64,000 bases of DNA, taken from JASSUD01 sp031963415 (GTDB taxonomy: Bacteria; Pseudomonadota; Gammaproteobacteria; Burkholderiales; Burkholderiaceae). The stretch lies in contig JASSUI010000001.1 of the NCBI GenBank assembly GCA_031963415.1, positions 1,922,001 to 1,986,000 of the forward strand, given 5' to 3'. The notes under the pieces are model-generated. The model had not been told where the DNA came from, searched no databases, and saw nothing but the letters and a program-made list of their open reading frames with translations. Below are positions 43,818-52,524 of the stretch, in pieces. Position 1 is the stretch's first letter. Each line of letters opens with the position of its first letter. Position numbers and translations under genes: made by a program.

Positions 43818-44633
43818 TTAATAGTCATGCTTATCTAACTTGATCTCCTGCAAAATAGTGGTCGCGATTTCTTCAATCGATTTATGCGTAGACATCAGCC
43901 ATTTGATGCCTTCGCGGCGCATAATTTTTTCAGCTTCCCTGACTTCATAACGGCAATTTTCTAGTGATGCATATTTACTACCCGGTCGCCGTCCGTTGCG
44001 GATTTCGACTAATCTTTCCGCTGTAATGGATAAGCCAAAAAGTTTTGCTTTGTGGAGGATTAAAGCAGTGGGCAGTTTGCCGCGCTCAAAATCTTCTGGG
44101 ATTAATGGGTAGTTGGCTGTTTTCACGCCGTATTGCATCGCAAGATAAAGACTGGTTGGCGTTTTACCGCTGCGAGAGACCCCCACTAAAATGACATCGG
44201 CGGCTTCTAGATTGCGATGGGATTGGCCATCATCGTGCGCTAACGAAAAGTTAATCGCTTCAATACGGTTTTTATATTCCTCAGTATCAGCGATCTGATG
44301 ACTGCGCCCTATGGTGTGGCTAGACGGTATCTTTAGCTCTGCTTCAAGCGGCTCGATAAAAGCTTGAAACATGTCCAGTACCAATGCATTAGCGTGCTGA
44401 ATAATTTCCTTCGAGCCGCCATTTACAAAGGTCGTAAAAATAATTGGGCGCTGCGGGCTAAGCGTTGCCGCATGGTTAATTCTTTCTAATGCAGCATAAG
44501 CCTTTTCAGGCGAATCGATGAAAGGCATGCGAATGAGCGGAAACTTCAAATTAAACTGCGAAAGAATCGAGTTGGCAAAAGTTTCGGCAGTGATGCCTGT
44601 TCCATCAGAGACAATAAATACGGTAGGTGGCAT
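43818..44633 (-). CDS. ppsR: PEP synthase regulatory kinase/pyrophosphorylase (PSRP)
   Basis: A 271-residue bifunctional DUF299 enzyme. It inactivates PEP synthase by ADP-dependent threonine phosphorylation and reactivates it by phosphate-dependent dephosphorylation. FIVSDGTGITAETF begins the protein; the P-loop GVSRSGKT is at residues 151-158, with the TPTSLYLAMQYGVK helix after it. It is divergent from its target ppsA, the usual arrangement in beta-proteobacteria, and this context confirms substrate choice. Confidence 0.95.
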   Translation of the reverse strand: MPPTVFIVSDGTGITAETFANSILSQFNLKFPLIRMPFIDSPEKAYAALERINHAATLSPQRPIIFTTFVNGGSKEIIQHANALVLDMFQAFIEPLEAELKIPSSHTIGRSHQIADTEEYKNRIEAINFSLAHDDGQSHRNLEAADVILVGVSRSGKTPTSLYLAMQYGVKTANYPLIPEDFERGKLPTALILHKAKLFGLSITAERLVEIRNGRRPGSKYASLENCRYEVREAEKIMRREGIKWLMSTHKSIEEIATTILQEIKLDKHDY

Positions 44634-45058
44634 GAGTAGTTAAAAATAGAAGAGGGTGTTAATCCGCTTGTTAGCGTACTTCGTAGAATCGGTTTAGGGG
44701 TTTCCTAGCAGCGCGCGTGGCGGCTCGACATTAGTTGAGTCCGGCAAAAAAGTACAACGCTGTCAACGGTGTCTAAACGGGTCCTTACACTTTTTTGCAG
44801 GTGTCTTAGCATAGATCGGGTATCATCTCTCCCTTTATTAAGTATGAGCTTGCCGTATGCTGTGCTCGATTTTCAGCATCTTAGCTCAAATGATCCGTTA
44901 TACCGCTGTGTTTGGTTAGCCAGCGCCATTCTTGATAACACTCTGATGAGATTAATTGTGAAAAAATTACTTGAAATAGATCAGTAGGACTTATACGTAA
45001 GTGCATTTTATTAGTGCATTTACGCATAAGTCCTATTTCTTTGTAACTAGAGGTTTGT
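44634..45058. other. 425-base divergent spacer ppsR-ppsA with family A and family E palindromes
   Basis: A family A-like element lies at about 44686-44787 (ATCGGTTTAGGGGTTTCCTA to TCTAAACGGGTCCTTA). Family E is at 44985-45035: TAGGACTTATACGTAAGTGCA pairs with its partner arm at 19 of 21 positions, forming a hairpin that ends 23 bases before the ppsA ATG. No tRNA or convincing short gene is seen. Confidence 0.7.
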
Positions 45059-47443
45059 ATGAGCAATACAGCGCACGATGGCGCTTATGTTGTGCCGTTT
45101 GAGCAATTGCGGATGACCGATATTGACGCGGTAGGTGGTAAGAACGCATCGCTTGGTGAAATGATCAGTCAATTGGCCGATGCAGGCGTGAGCGTGCCGG
45201 GTGGCTTTGCGACGACCGCATTAGCGTTTCGTGATTTCTTACAGCACAGCGACTTGTCCGCGCGCATTGCTAAGCGTTTGGAAAATTTGAATATTGATGA
45301 GGTCAAGGCGCTTGCGCAAGCAGGCAGTGAGATTCGTCAATGGATTATTGACGCGCCACTGCAGCCGCGTTTAGTCGATGAAATTCGGCAACAATTCGAG
45401 CGCTTGCAACAAGCTTCACCTACCGAATTGTCGTTTGCCGTACGTTCTTCTGCTACGGCTGAAGATTTGCCCGATGCATCGTTTGCCGGACAGCAGGAAA
45501 GCTATCTGAATGTGGTCGGGATTGATTCTGTGCTTGAGCACATTAAGCATGTGTTTGCATCGCTGTATAACGACAGAGCCATTTCATATCGGGTGCATAA
45601 AGGGTTTACCCATGCGGAGGTCGCGTTGTCAGCGGGTGTGCAACGTATGGTTCGCTCTGATCTGGCCGCTTCTGGCGTGATGTTTACGCTCGATACTGAA
45701 TCTGGCTTTAGAGATGTGGTGCTGATCACTTCAAGCTATGGCCTGGGAGAAACGGTTGTGCAAGGCGCCGTTAATCCAGATGAGTTTTATGTATTTAAGC
45801 CAACGCTTTCAGCTGGAAAAGACCCAATTATTCGCCGTTCGTTAGGCTCAAAGCTCATCAAGATGGAATTTGCTGCAGATGGTAATCGTGTGCAAACTGT
45901 AGAGGTGCCGCTTGAAGACCGCAACCGCTATTCGCTAAATGATCAAGATGTGATTGAGTTGGCGAAATGTGCGTTGATTATTGAAAAACATTATCAGCGT
46001 CCAATGGACATTGAGTGGGGTAAAGACGGTCGAGATGGCAAGCTGTACATCTTGCAAGCGCGTCCTGAAACAGTAAAAAGCCAAGCCCGCGATAAAGCGG
46101 AAAAGCGCTTTAAGCTGAAAGGGACTGCGCCTGTATTGGCTAAAGGCCGCGCGATTGGACAAAAAGTGGGCGCAGGCCCCGTGCGCATTGTGCGTGACCT
46201 GTCTGAGATGGAACAGGTAAAGCCAGGTGATGTACTTGTAGCGGATATGACTGACCCCAATTGGGAACCAGTAATGAAGCGGGCTGCGGCAATTGTCACT
46301 AACCGCGGTGGACGGACTTGTCACGCAGCCATCATTGCGCGCGAGTTAGGTGTGCCAGCAGTGGTAGGTTGCGGAGATGCGACTGAGCAACTTAAGAATG
46401 GCGATCTAGTCACGGTCTCATGCGTAGAGGGCGACGAAGGTAAGATTTACCAAGGCCTGCTCGAAACTGAAGTGAGTGAAGTGGAGCGCGGTGAATTACC
46501 CACGATTCCAGTTAAAGTCATGATGAATGTCGGCAACCCACAGCTGGCTTTCGACTTTTGTCAGTTGCCAAATGCTGGCGTAGGGTTAGCTCGTTTAGAG
46601 TTTATTGTGAATAACAATATCGGCGTGCACCCTAAGGCATTGCTCGATTACCCGAATGTTGATGCTGATCTGAAGAAAGCAGTAGAAAGCGTGACACGTG
46701 CTCATGCATCACCGCGCGCGTTTTATATCGATAAATTGGCTGAGGGAATTGCGACAATTGCTGCAGCTTTTTATCCTAAGCCAGTGATTATTCGACTTTC
46801 TGACTTCAAATCCAATGAATATAAAAAGCTGATTGGTGGTGCACGCTATGAGCCTGATGAGGAAAATCCAATGCTCGGTTTCCGCGGTGCGGCGCGTTAT
46901 CTAGCGGATGATTTTGCTGAGGCTTTTGAAATGGAATGCATCGCGCTTAAGCGTGTGCGTGAAGAGATGGGGCTGACTAATGTCGAAATCATGGTCCCTT
47001 TTGTGCGTACGCTCAAGCAAGCTGATCAGATCGTGCAGTTGCTCGCCAAGTTTGGCTTAAAGCGTGGTGAAAACGGTTTACGTTTGATCATGATGTGTGA
47101 AGTGCCCTCAAATGCGATCTTAGCTGCTGAGTTCTTGAACTATTTTGATGGTTTTTCAATTGGTTCCAACGATTTGACTCAGTTGACTTTAGGGCTTGAT
47201 CGAGATTCCGGCATGGAATTGTTGGTGCAGGATTTTGACGAACGTGATCCGGCGATACGCTTTTTACTGAGTCGTGCGATTGCCGAATGTAAAAAGCAAA
47301 ACAAATACGTCGGTATCTGCGGCCAAGGCCCATCAGACCATCCTGACTTTGCGCAATGGTTGATGCAAGAAGGCATTACATCGATTTCGTTGAACCCAGA
47401 TGCTGTCGTTGAAACTTGGAAAGGGTTAGCGCCGTCTTCTTAG
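45059..47443 (+). CDS. ppsA: Phosphoenolpyruvate synthase
   Basis: A 794-residue enzyme converting pyruvate, ATP and water to PEP, AMP and phosphate for gluconeogenesis. The N-terminal ATP-grasp-like domain starts VGGKNASLGEMISQL. The swivelling phosphohistidine domain carries the catalytic His422 in GGRTCHAAIIARELG. The C-terminal PEP-binding barrel has MVPFVRTLKQA, DGFSIGSNDLTQLTLGLDRDS and VGICGQGPSDHPD. AGAGG precedes the ATG. Control by the adjacent ppsR product is expected. Confidence 0.97.
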   Translation: MSNTAHDGAYVVPFEQLRMTDIDAVGGKNASLGEMISQLADAGVSVPGGFATTALAFRDFLQHSDLSARIAKRLENLNIDEVKALAQAGSEIRQWIIDAPLQPRLVDEIRQQFERLQQASPTELSFAVRSSATAEDLPDASFAGQQESYLNVVGIDSVLEHIKHVFASLYNDRAISYRVHKGFTHAEVALSAGVQRMVRSDLAASGVMFTLDTESGFRDVVLITSSYGLGETVVQGAVNPDEFYVFKPTLSAGKDPIIRRSLGSKLIKMEFAADGNRVQTVEVPLEDRNRYSLNDQDVIELAKCALIIEKHYQRPMDIEWGKDGRDGKLYILQARPETVKSQARDKAEKRFKLKGTAPVLAKGRAIGQKVGAGPVRIVRDLSEMEQVKPGDVLVADMTDPNWEPVMKRAAAIVTNRGGRTCHAAIIARELGVPAVVGCGDATEQLKNGDLVTVSCVEGDEGKIYQGLLETEVSEVERGELPTIPVKVMMNVGNPQLAFDFCQLPNAGVGLARLEFIVNNNIGVHPKALLDYPNVDADLKKAVESVTRAHASPRAFYIDKLAEGIATIAAAFYPKPVIIRLSDFKSNEYKKLIGGARYEPDEENPMLGFRGAARYLADDFAEAFEMECIALKRVREEMGLTNVEIMVPFVRTLKQADQIVQLLAKFGLKRGENGLRLIMMCEVPSNAILAAEFLNYFDGFSIGSNDLTQLTLGLDRDSGMELLVQDFDERDPAIRFLLSRAIAECKKQNKYVGICGQGPSDHPDFAQWLMQEGITSISLNPDAVVETWKGLAPSS

Positions 47444-47749
47444 ACTCTATCTTGCAGAAGGAGGAATATTAGGTTCCTCTGCCTGCATGTTGGGGTTTCC
47501 GCGTCAACTCGGCCTACCATTTTCTGCAATGCTTGTGGGTTGAGGTGAGGAACAAGCCCCAACATAACTAGCGATAATCTCTACTCTTTGAGATCGTGAA
47601 TAGTTTCTTAAAAAGTTAAGCGTTCAACTAAAGTGACATTGCATTAGGTTAAAGCGCACTCTTTAAAAGTGCGTTGCTTCAAGCTAAGCCATGAGCCTAC
47701 GCTGAGAGCAAACTGAATAATTTTTTACCGAAAATTAGCAAGGTGAATC
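47444..47749. other. 306-base spacer ppsA-ilvI with a diverged family B element
   Basis: About 47466-47612 resembles family B: CATGTTGGGGTTTCC faces GGTTGAGGTGAGG and GCCCCAACATAAC, and it ends ACTCTTTGAGATCGTGAATA. A small hairpin CGCACT/AGTGCG is at 47655-47673. An ilv leader peptide or attenuator was looked for and not recognised. Confidence 0.5.
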
Positions 47750-49510
47750 ATGGAAGTGTTTAGCCCGTCCTCTGAGACTGCATCGACTGCATTCGACCAA
47801 GAGCACAACTCGATTGGTGCAACAGTGCTAATTGAGGCGTTGGTTCAGGAGCAAGTTGAATTTATCTGGGGTTATCCTGGTGGTTCGATTCTGTACATTT
47901 ACGACGAACTGTATAAACAAGATAAGCTTCAGCATATCTTGGTACGCCATGAGCAAGCGGCAGTGCATGCAGCAGATGCTTATGCGCGCGCAACAGGTAA
48001 GGTCGGTGTCTGTTTAGTGACGTCTGGCCCTGGCGCGACCAATGCGGTAACTGGCATTGCGACGGCCTACATGGATTCCTCGCCGTTAGTGGTGATTAGC
48101 GGCCAGGTGCCATGTGCAGCGATTGGTCAAGACGCTTTCCAAGAGTGCGACACGATCGGTATCACCCGTCCTTGTGTTAAGCATAATTTCTTAGTTAAAG
48201 ATGTGCGAGAGCTAGCCGCGACAGTGCGCAAAGCTTTTCATATTGCCCGCAGTGGTCGTCCTGGCCCCGTTTTAATTGATATTCCCAAAGATATTTCGAA
48301 AACGCCGTGTCGTTTTGAAGATCCGCAAACTATCTCATTGCGTTCCTATAACCCAGTGACGCAAGGTCATCCTGGGCAAATTCGTAAAGCGCTCAAAGCG
48401 CTGTTAGTTGCGCAACGTCCCTATATCTACGCGGGTGGCGGAGTCATTCTGTCTGATGCAGCGCCCGAATTGAACGAATTTGCCAATTTACTGGGTTACC
48501 CGGTGACCAATACCTTAATGGGTTTGGGGGGCTACCGCGCATCTGATAAAAAATTCCTCGGCATGCTGGGTATGCATGGCACCTATGAAGCCAATATGGC
48601 GATGCAGCACTGTGATGTGTTGATTGCTATTGGAGCGCGCTTTGATGACCGTGTCATTGGTAATCCAGAGCATTTTTTATCGGTGCAGCGCAAAATTATT
48701 CACATTGATATTGACCCATCTTCGATTTCCAAGCGAGTCAAAGTGGATATCCCAATCGTTGGTGATGTCAAAGTAGTGTTAACAGAACTGCTTACTCAGT
48801 TACGCGTAATGGAATTGGAAAAAAATCCAGCGCTCGCTGTCTGGTGGCAACAAATCGAGCAATGGCGCAGCATCGATTGCTTGAAATACGATCGTCAGAG
48901 CGAAATCATCAAGCCGCAATATGTAATTGAAAAGCTTCACGAGTTAACCGAAGGAAAAGCGTTCGTCTGTTCTGACGTGGGTCAGCATCAAATGTGGGCT
49001 GCGCAATATTATCGTTTTGAAGAGCCGCGACGCTGGATTAACTCTGGGGGGCTGGGCACGATGGGCTTTGGTTTGCCGGCGGCCATGGGCGTCAAAATGG
49101 CTTACCCGAATGATGAGGTAGTGTGCATTACTGGCGAAGGCTCGATTCAAATGTGCATTCAAGAGCTGTCTACCTGCTTACAACATGACACGCCGGTAAA
49201 AATTATTTCGCTAAACAATCGCTACTTAGGCATGGTGCGGCAATGGCAGCAAATTGAGTATAAGAGGCGCTATTCGCATTCTTATATGGAAGCGCTGCCA
49301 GATTTTGTGAAACTGGCTGAGGCTTATGGTCACGTTGGTATGCGCATCGAAAAAACAGCTGACGTTGAGCCTGCACTAAGAGAATCGTTAGCGCTGAAAA
49401 ATCGTACTGTGTTCCTTGATTTTCAAACTGATCAACAAGAAAACGTTTGGCCGATGGTTCAAGCAGGGCAGGGCATTACTGAGATGTTGCTCGGAGCAGA
49501 AGATTTGTAA
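47750..49510 (+). CDS. ilvI: Acetolactate synthase large (catalytic) subunit, biosynthetic
   Basis: A 586-residue ThDP/FAD enzyme, first common step of valine, leucine and isoleucine synthesis. The N-terminal half has FIWGYPGGSILYIYDELY and VRHEQAAVHAADAYARATG, with the catalytic Glu in the latter. The ThDP/Mg motif reads TGEGSIQMCIQEL with SLNNRYLGMVRQWQ following, so Glu stands where the textbook motif has Asp. The C-terminus is complete. The partner subunit ilvH lies about 800 bases on, past a divergent stress gene and repeats. Confidence 0.95.
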   Translation: MEVFSPSSETASTAFDQEHNSIGATVLIEALVQEQVEFIWGYPGGSILYIYDELYKQDKLQHILVRHEQAAVHAADAYARATGKVGVCLVTSGPGATNAVTGIATAYMDSSPLVVISGQVPCAAIGQDAFQECDTIGITRPCVKHNFLVKDVRELAATVRKAFHIARSGRPGPVLIDIPKDISKTPCRFEDPQTISLRSYNPVTQGHPGQIRKALKALLVAQRPYIYAGGGVILSDAAPELNEFANLLGYPVTNTLMGLGGYRASDKKFLGMLGMHGTYEANMAMQHCDVLIAIGARFDDRVIGNPEHFLSVQRKIIHIDIDPSSISKRVKVDIPIVGDVKVVLTELLTQLRVMELEKNPALAVWWQQIEQWRSIDCLKYDRQSEIIKPQYVIEKLHELTEGKAFVCSDVGQHQMWAAQYYRFEEPRRWINSGGLGTMGFGLPAAMGVKMAYPNDEVVCITGEGSIQMCIQELSTCLQHDTPVKIISLNNRYLGMVRQWQQIEYKRRYSHSYMEALPDFVKLAEAYGHVGMRIEKTADVEPALRESLALKNRTVFLDFQTDQQENVWPMVQAGQGITEMLLGAEDL

Positions 49511-49561
49511 AAATCGTTACTGCCGAAAGTAAAGTTTACAAGGCGCTCTTTTAGATTGCAG

Positions 49562-49670
49562 AAAGCTCAGAGCCTGCTCCCGCTCCTCCAGAGCAAGTAC
49601 TAGAGATATCGGCCCACATGTTGAGGTTCATTCCTCTACCTCACTTTCTTGAAAGATCATGAATGGATCG
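49562..49670. repeat. Diverged family B-like element after ilvI
   Basis: Contains CCCACATGTTGAGGTTCA-like core and ends CTTGAAAGATCATGAATGG, the usual right end of family B. The left side is degenerate. Confidence 0.4.
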
Positions 49671-49705
49671 CTAAAAGCAGAGTTTATAAAAACATCTGAG
49701 CATAA

Positions 49706-49736
49706 AAAAAGGCCGCTCGAGCCGGCCTTTTTTGTA
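49706..49736 (+). terminator. Rho-independent terminator downstream of ilvI
   Basis: AAGGCCG / CGGCCTT stem (extended by A-T pairs on both sides) around CTCGAGC, followed by six T and preceded by seven A, so it can act in both directions. It would also terminate the minus-strand KGG gene ending at 49871. Confidence 0.85.
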
Positions 49737-49870
49737 ATTAATTCAGGAGCAAAACATTAGCTGATTTATTTTTATGGCACTAACAGCTAACTATTAGTGT
49801 AAGGAGGAATACTAAATAGGTGGTGCCATGTCGTTAAACCTCACTTTTGTTTTCAAAGAATGGTTAAAGC

Positions 49871-50068
49871 TTACTTACCATGCCTTTTGGCTTGGGACGC
49901 TGTACCGCCTTTATGGCCTGCTGCTCTGGCTTCCTCGGAACTGAAGTGATGAGCTGTGCCTTTTTCTTGTGCGGCGTGTCCACCTTTTGAAGCAATTTCA
50001 CGTTGTTTCTCTGGGTCCATCGATGCAAAACCGCGTTTATCGGTATGACCACTCTTTTGCTCTGCCAT
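49871..50068 (-). CDS. KGG-repeat general stress protein
   Basis: A 65-residue hydrophilic protein with KGG motifs (ASKGGHAAQEKG and GHKGGTASQAK), like the small stress-induced KGG/Con-10-type proteins that accumulate under desiccation, osmotic or stationary-phase stress. AAGGGGG lies 7 bases before the ATG. It is monocistronic, on the opposite strand to ilvI and ilvH, and thus splits the ilv genes. Its molecular role is unknown even in the family. Confidence 0.85.
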   Translation of the reverse strand: MAEQKSGHTDKRGFASMDPEKQREIASKGGHAAQEKGTAHHFSSEEARAAGHKGGTASQAKRHGK

Positions 50069-50196
50069 AATAGCCCCCTTAATCGATTTCCTCGTTAAGC
50101 ATGACTTAAACGCGGCAGTAAGAGGAAATCTGTTTAGCTAAACAAGAAAAGGAATTAACTGCCGTACTAAAGCCCGAGCAAGGTGTGTGCCAACTT

Positions 50197-50289
50197 GAAA
50201 ACTTGTTGAAACTTTCCCGAGCGCCCTTGCGCGGCCTTGCTATACATGCGGCGGCACAAGGTCACTGAGAAAAACCTAAACAAGTTCTT
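50197..50289. repeat. Family A palindromic intergenic element before ilvH (A7)
   Basis: Starts GAAAACTTGTTGAAACTTTC and ends ACCTAAACAAGTTCTTG. The interior, GCGCCCTTGCGCGGCC and GCGGCGGCACAAGGTCAC, pairs as in other copies. It ends 22 bases before the ilvH ATG. Confidence 0.65.
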
Positions 50290-50311
50290 GTAATTATTTT
50301 GTTTGAACAGC

Positions 50312-50803
50312 ATGAAGCACATCATTTCAATTCTGCTAGAAAATGAACCAGGCGCGCTTTCGCGTGTAGTCGGGCTTTTTTCTGCGCGTGGCTACAATAT
50401 CGAAACTTTAACGGCAGCGCCTACGGAAGATCCGTCGCTTTCACGCATGACGTTGGTCACCCTGGGTTCTGATGATGTTATCGAGCAGATCACCAAACAT
50501 TTGAATCGCTTAATTGAAGTCGTGAAAGTCGTTGATTTGACGGAGGGCGGGCACATTGAGCGGGAGCTCATGCTGATTAAGGTTCGAGCGACAGGCAGAG
50601 AACGAGAAGAAGTCAAACGCATGGCTGATATTTTTCGCGGCCGCATCATCGATGTAACTGAAAAAACTTACACGATTGAGCTTTGCGGTAAAGGCGCTAA
50701 GCTTGATGCTTTTATTGAAGCGTTAGAGGCTACCAGTATCTTAGAAATTGTTCGCACAGGAACTTCTGGCATGGGCCGTGGCGAGCGTATTTTGAAGGTC
50801 TAA
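50312..50803 (+). CDS. ilvH: Acetolactate synthase small (regulatory) subunit
   Basis: A 163-residue subunit that activates IlvI and confers valine feedback inhibition. The N-terminal ACT domain starts HIISILLENEPGALSRVVGLF with the NIETLTAAPT motif; the C-terminal domain contains RGRIIDVTEKTYTIELCG. Length is the family standard. The start is the ATG at 50312; an in-frame TTG at 50303 is less likely. Confidence 0.96.
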   Translation: MKHIISILLENEPGALSRVVGLFSARGYNIETLTAAPTEDPSLSRMTLVTLGSDDVIEQITKHLNRLIEVVKVVDLTEGGHIERELMLIKVRATGREREEVKRMADIFRGRIIDVTEKTYTIELCGKGAKLDAFIEALEATSILEIVRTGTSGMGRGERILKV

Positions 50804-50907
50804 GGATTTGTTTAGTCCTTTCTCGCGCGCGCTTACGCCTCCTTGCTGTACTAGTTGTGCTGATAGTAAAGGTGTAAGGCCACTGTGGAAGGCTCTAAAC
50901 AAATTCT
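50804..50907. repeat. Family A palindromic intergenic element between ilvH and ilvC (A8)
   Basis: Starts AAGGATTTGTTTAGTCCTTT right after the ilvH stop and ends GGCTCTAAACAAATTCTA. GCTTACGCC pairs with GGTGTAAGG inside. Confidence 0.65.
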
Positions 50908-50981
50908 AAAAAATAATTCATTGCACATCGCTGTAAAGCTCGTGCAAATTTTCGCAAGTCCCCATTTTGTAAAGGAACACG

Positions 50982-51998
50982 ATGAATATTTATTACGATA
51001 AAGATGCTGATCTTTCTTTAATCAAGGGCAAGCAAGTCGCAATTCTGGGTTATGGTTCACAAGGCCATGCGCATGCGCTTAATTTGCACGATAGCGGTGT
51101 AAAAGTAACGGTGGGACTGCGTAAGAACGGTGCCTCGTGGCAAAAAGCAGTGAATGCAGGCTTGGATGTAAAAGAAGTCGCGCAAGCGGTGCAGAGTGCT
51201 GACATTGTGATGATGCTTCTGCCTGATGAGCTGATTGCTGAAGTTTATTACAGCGAAGTCGAAGCTAATCTTAAAGAAGGTGCAGCGTTAGCGTTTGCAC
51301 ATGGCTTTAATATTCATTATGGTCAAATCACCGCGCGTAGCGATCTTGATGTGATTATGATTGCGCCAAAAGCCCCTGGTCATACAGTGCGCTCGACCTA
51401 TACGCAAGGCGGCGGTGTACCTCATTTAATTGCTGTTGCACAAGACCGTACAGGCCAAGCGCGCGATTTGGCTCTCTCATATGCAGTAGCGAATGGTGGC
51501 GGCCGCGCTGGCATTATTGAGACGAATTTCCGCGAAGAAACAGAAACTGATTTATTCGGTGAACAAGCTGTTCTGTGCGGCGGTGCGGTTGAGCTGATTA
51601 AAGCTGGCTTTGAAACGTTAGTCGAGGCTGGCTATGCGCCAGAGATGGCTTATTTTGAGTGCTTGCATGAATTAAAGCTAATCGTTGATTTAATTTATGA
51701 AGGCGGTATTGCCAACATGAATTACTCGATTTCAAATAATGCTGAGTATGGCGAATACGTCACTGGTCCACGTATTATTACTGAAGAGACTAAGCAAGCG
51801 ATGCGTGCCGTGTTGAAAGAGATCCAAAATGGTAATTACGCTAAGAACTTTATTCTTGAACACCGCGCAGGTGGCCCAGTATTAGCTTCAGAGCGCCGTT
51901 TGACAGCAAGGCACTTAATTGAACAAGTAGGCGGTAAGTTACGTTCAATGATGCCTTGGATTACTAAAAATAAATTAGTTGATCAAACGAAAAACTAA
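50982..51998 (+). CDS. ilvC: Ketol-acid reductoisomerase
   Basis: A 338-residue class I NADPH enzyme, second step of branched-chain amino acid synthesis. The N-terminal Rossmann motif is VAILGYGSQGHAHALNLHDS, and IAPKAPGHTVRS follows. The metal-binding helices contain ETDLFGEQAVLCGG (Asp and Glu ligands) and ELKLIVDLIYEGGIANMNYSIS. AAAGGAA precedes the ATG. Confidence 0.97.
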   Translation: MNIYYDKDADLSLIKGKQVAILGYGSQGHAHALNLHDSGVKVTVGLRKNGASWQKAVNAGLDVKEVAQAVQSADIVMMLLPDELIAEVYYSEVEANLKEGAALAFAHGFNIHYGQITARSDLDVIMIAPKAPGHTVRSTYTQGGGVPHLIAVAQDRTGQARDLALSYAVANGGGRAGIIETNFREETETDLFGEQAVLCGGAVELIKAGFETLVEAGYAPEMAYFECLHELKLIVDLIYEGGIANMNYSISNNAEYGEYVTGPRIITEETKQAMRAVLKEIQNGNYAKNFILEHRAGGPVLASERRLTARHLIEQVGGKLRSMMPWITKNKLVDQTKN

Positions 51999-52524
51999 TT
52001 GACTTCTTTAATTCTTGACGGCTCTGCGGCTGAGAAAGACAAGCCACTAATAAATACAGTAAGATGGCGAGTTAATTTCAGCTTAGCAGAGCCGTATTTA
52101 TACAAATATTGAAGAACTCATTCCATAAATGCCTAAAAGGCCGTGATCGGGGGGCGGGCGGTGCTCGAAATCCTCATGTACGTCCAGTACACTCCGGTTC
52201 CTCCGCTCCGGCCTCCCCCCGCTGACGACCTTTTAGACATTGATGAAACGAGTTCAAATTGAAGTCCGTTTCATTACTGTCTAAAAAGCTCTCGGTCAAC
52301 AGAGACTTTGAAGCTAAACCTTAGCAGGAATCGGAGTGCACTTGAACGTGCATGAGAGTTCCAAACCCTTCCCGGGGTTTAATAAATACACGAATCACGG
52401 CTTTTTAGGCATTGAGGAAATGAGTTCTAAAAATTTTTTAGGCTGAAAGGGTGTGTCTAAAATATGGCGTTGTTCTCAATTCCTTTGGCGTTTATCTAAC
52501 ATTTCATTTTAATTAACTCATTTG
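51999..52524. other. 526-base spacer ilvC-psd made almost entirely of palindromic repeats
   Basis: Three adjacent elements fill it: a stem ACGGCTCTGC (52018-52027) with GCAGAGCCGT (52086-52095); the 142-bp element at 52114-52255; and a third at about 52265-52427 whose ends (TTTCATTACTGTCTAAAAAGC, GCTTTTTAGGCATTGAGG) resemble those of the second. A lone GGGTGTGTCT at about 52449 recalls the family F end. No gene is supported. Confidence 0.75.
52114..52255. repeat. 142-bp palindromic element with 27-bp terminal inverted repeats (copy 2)
   Basis: Left arm GAACTCATTCCATAAATG continues into CCTAAAAGG; the right arm is CCTTTTAGACATTGATG then AAACGAGTTC; 23 of 27 positions pair. The interior (CGGGCGGTGCTCGAAATCC, TCATGTAC, GTACACTCCGGTTCC) is nearly the same as in 13786-13930, while the outermost 16-18 bases differ. 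Confidence 0.85.

Noticed and set aside
49831..49950. Short plus-strand frame after TAAGGAGGAA opposite the KGG gene
   Set aside because: Only about 39 codons, antisense to a recognised gene, and without resemblance to anything known.
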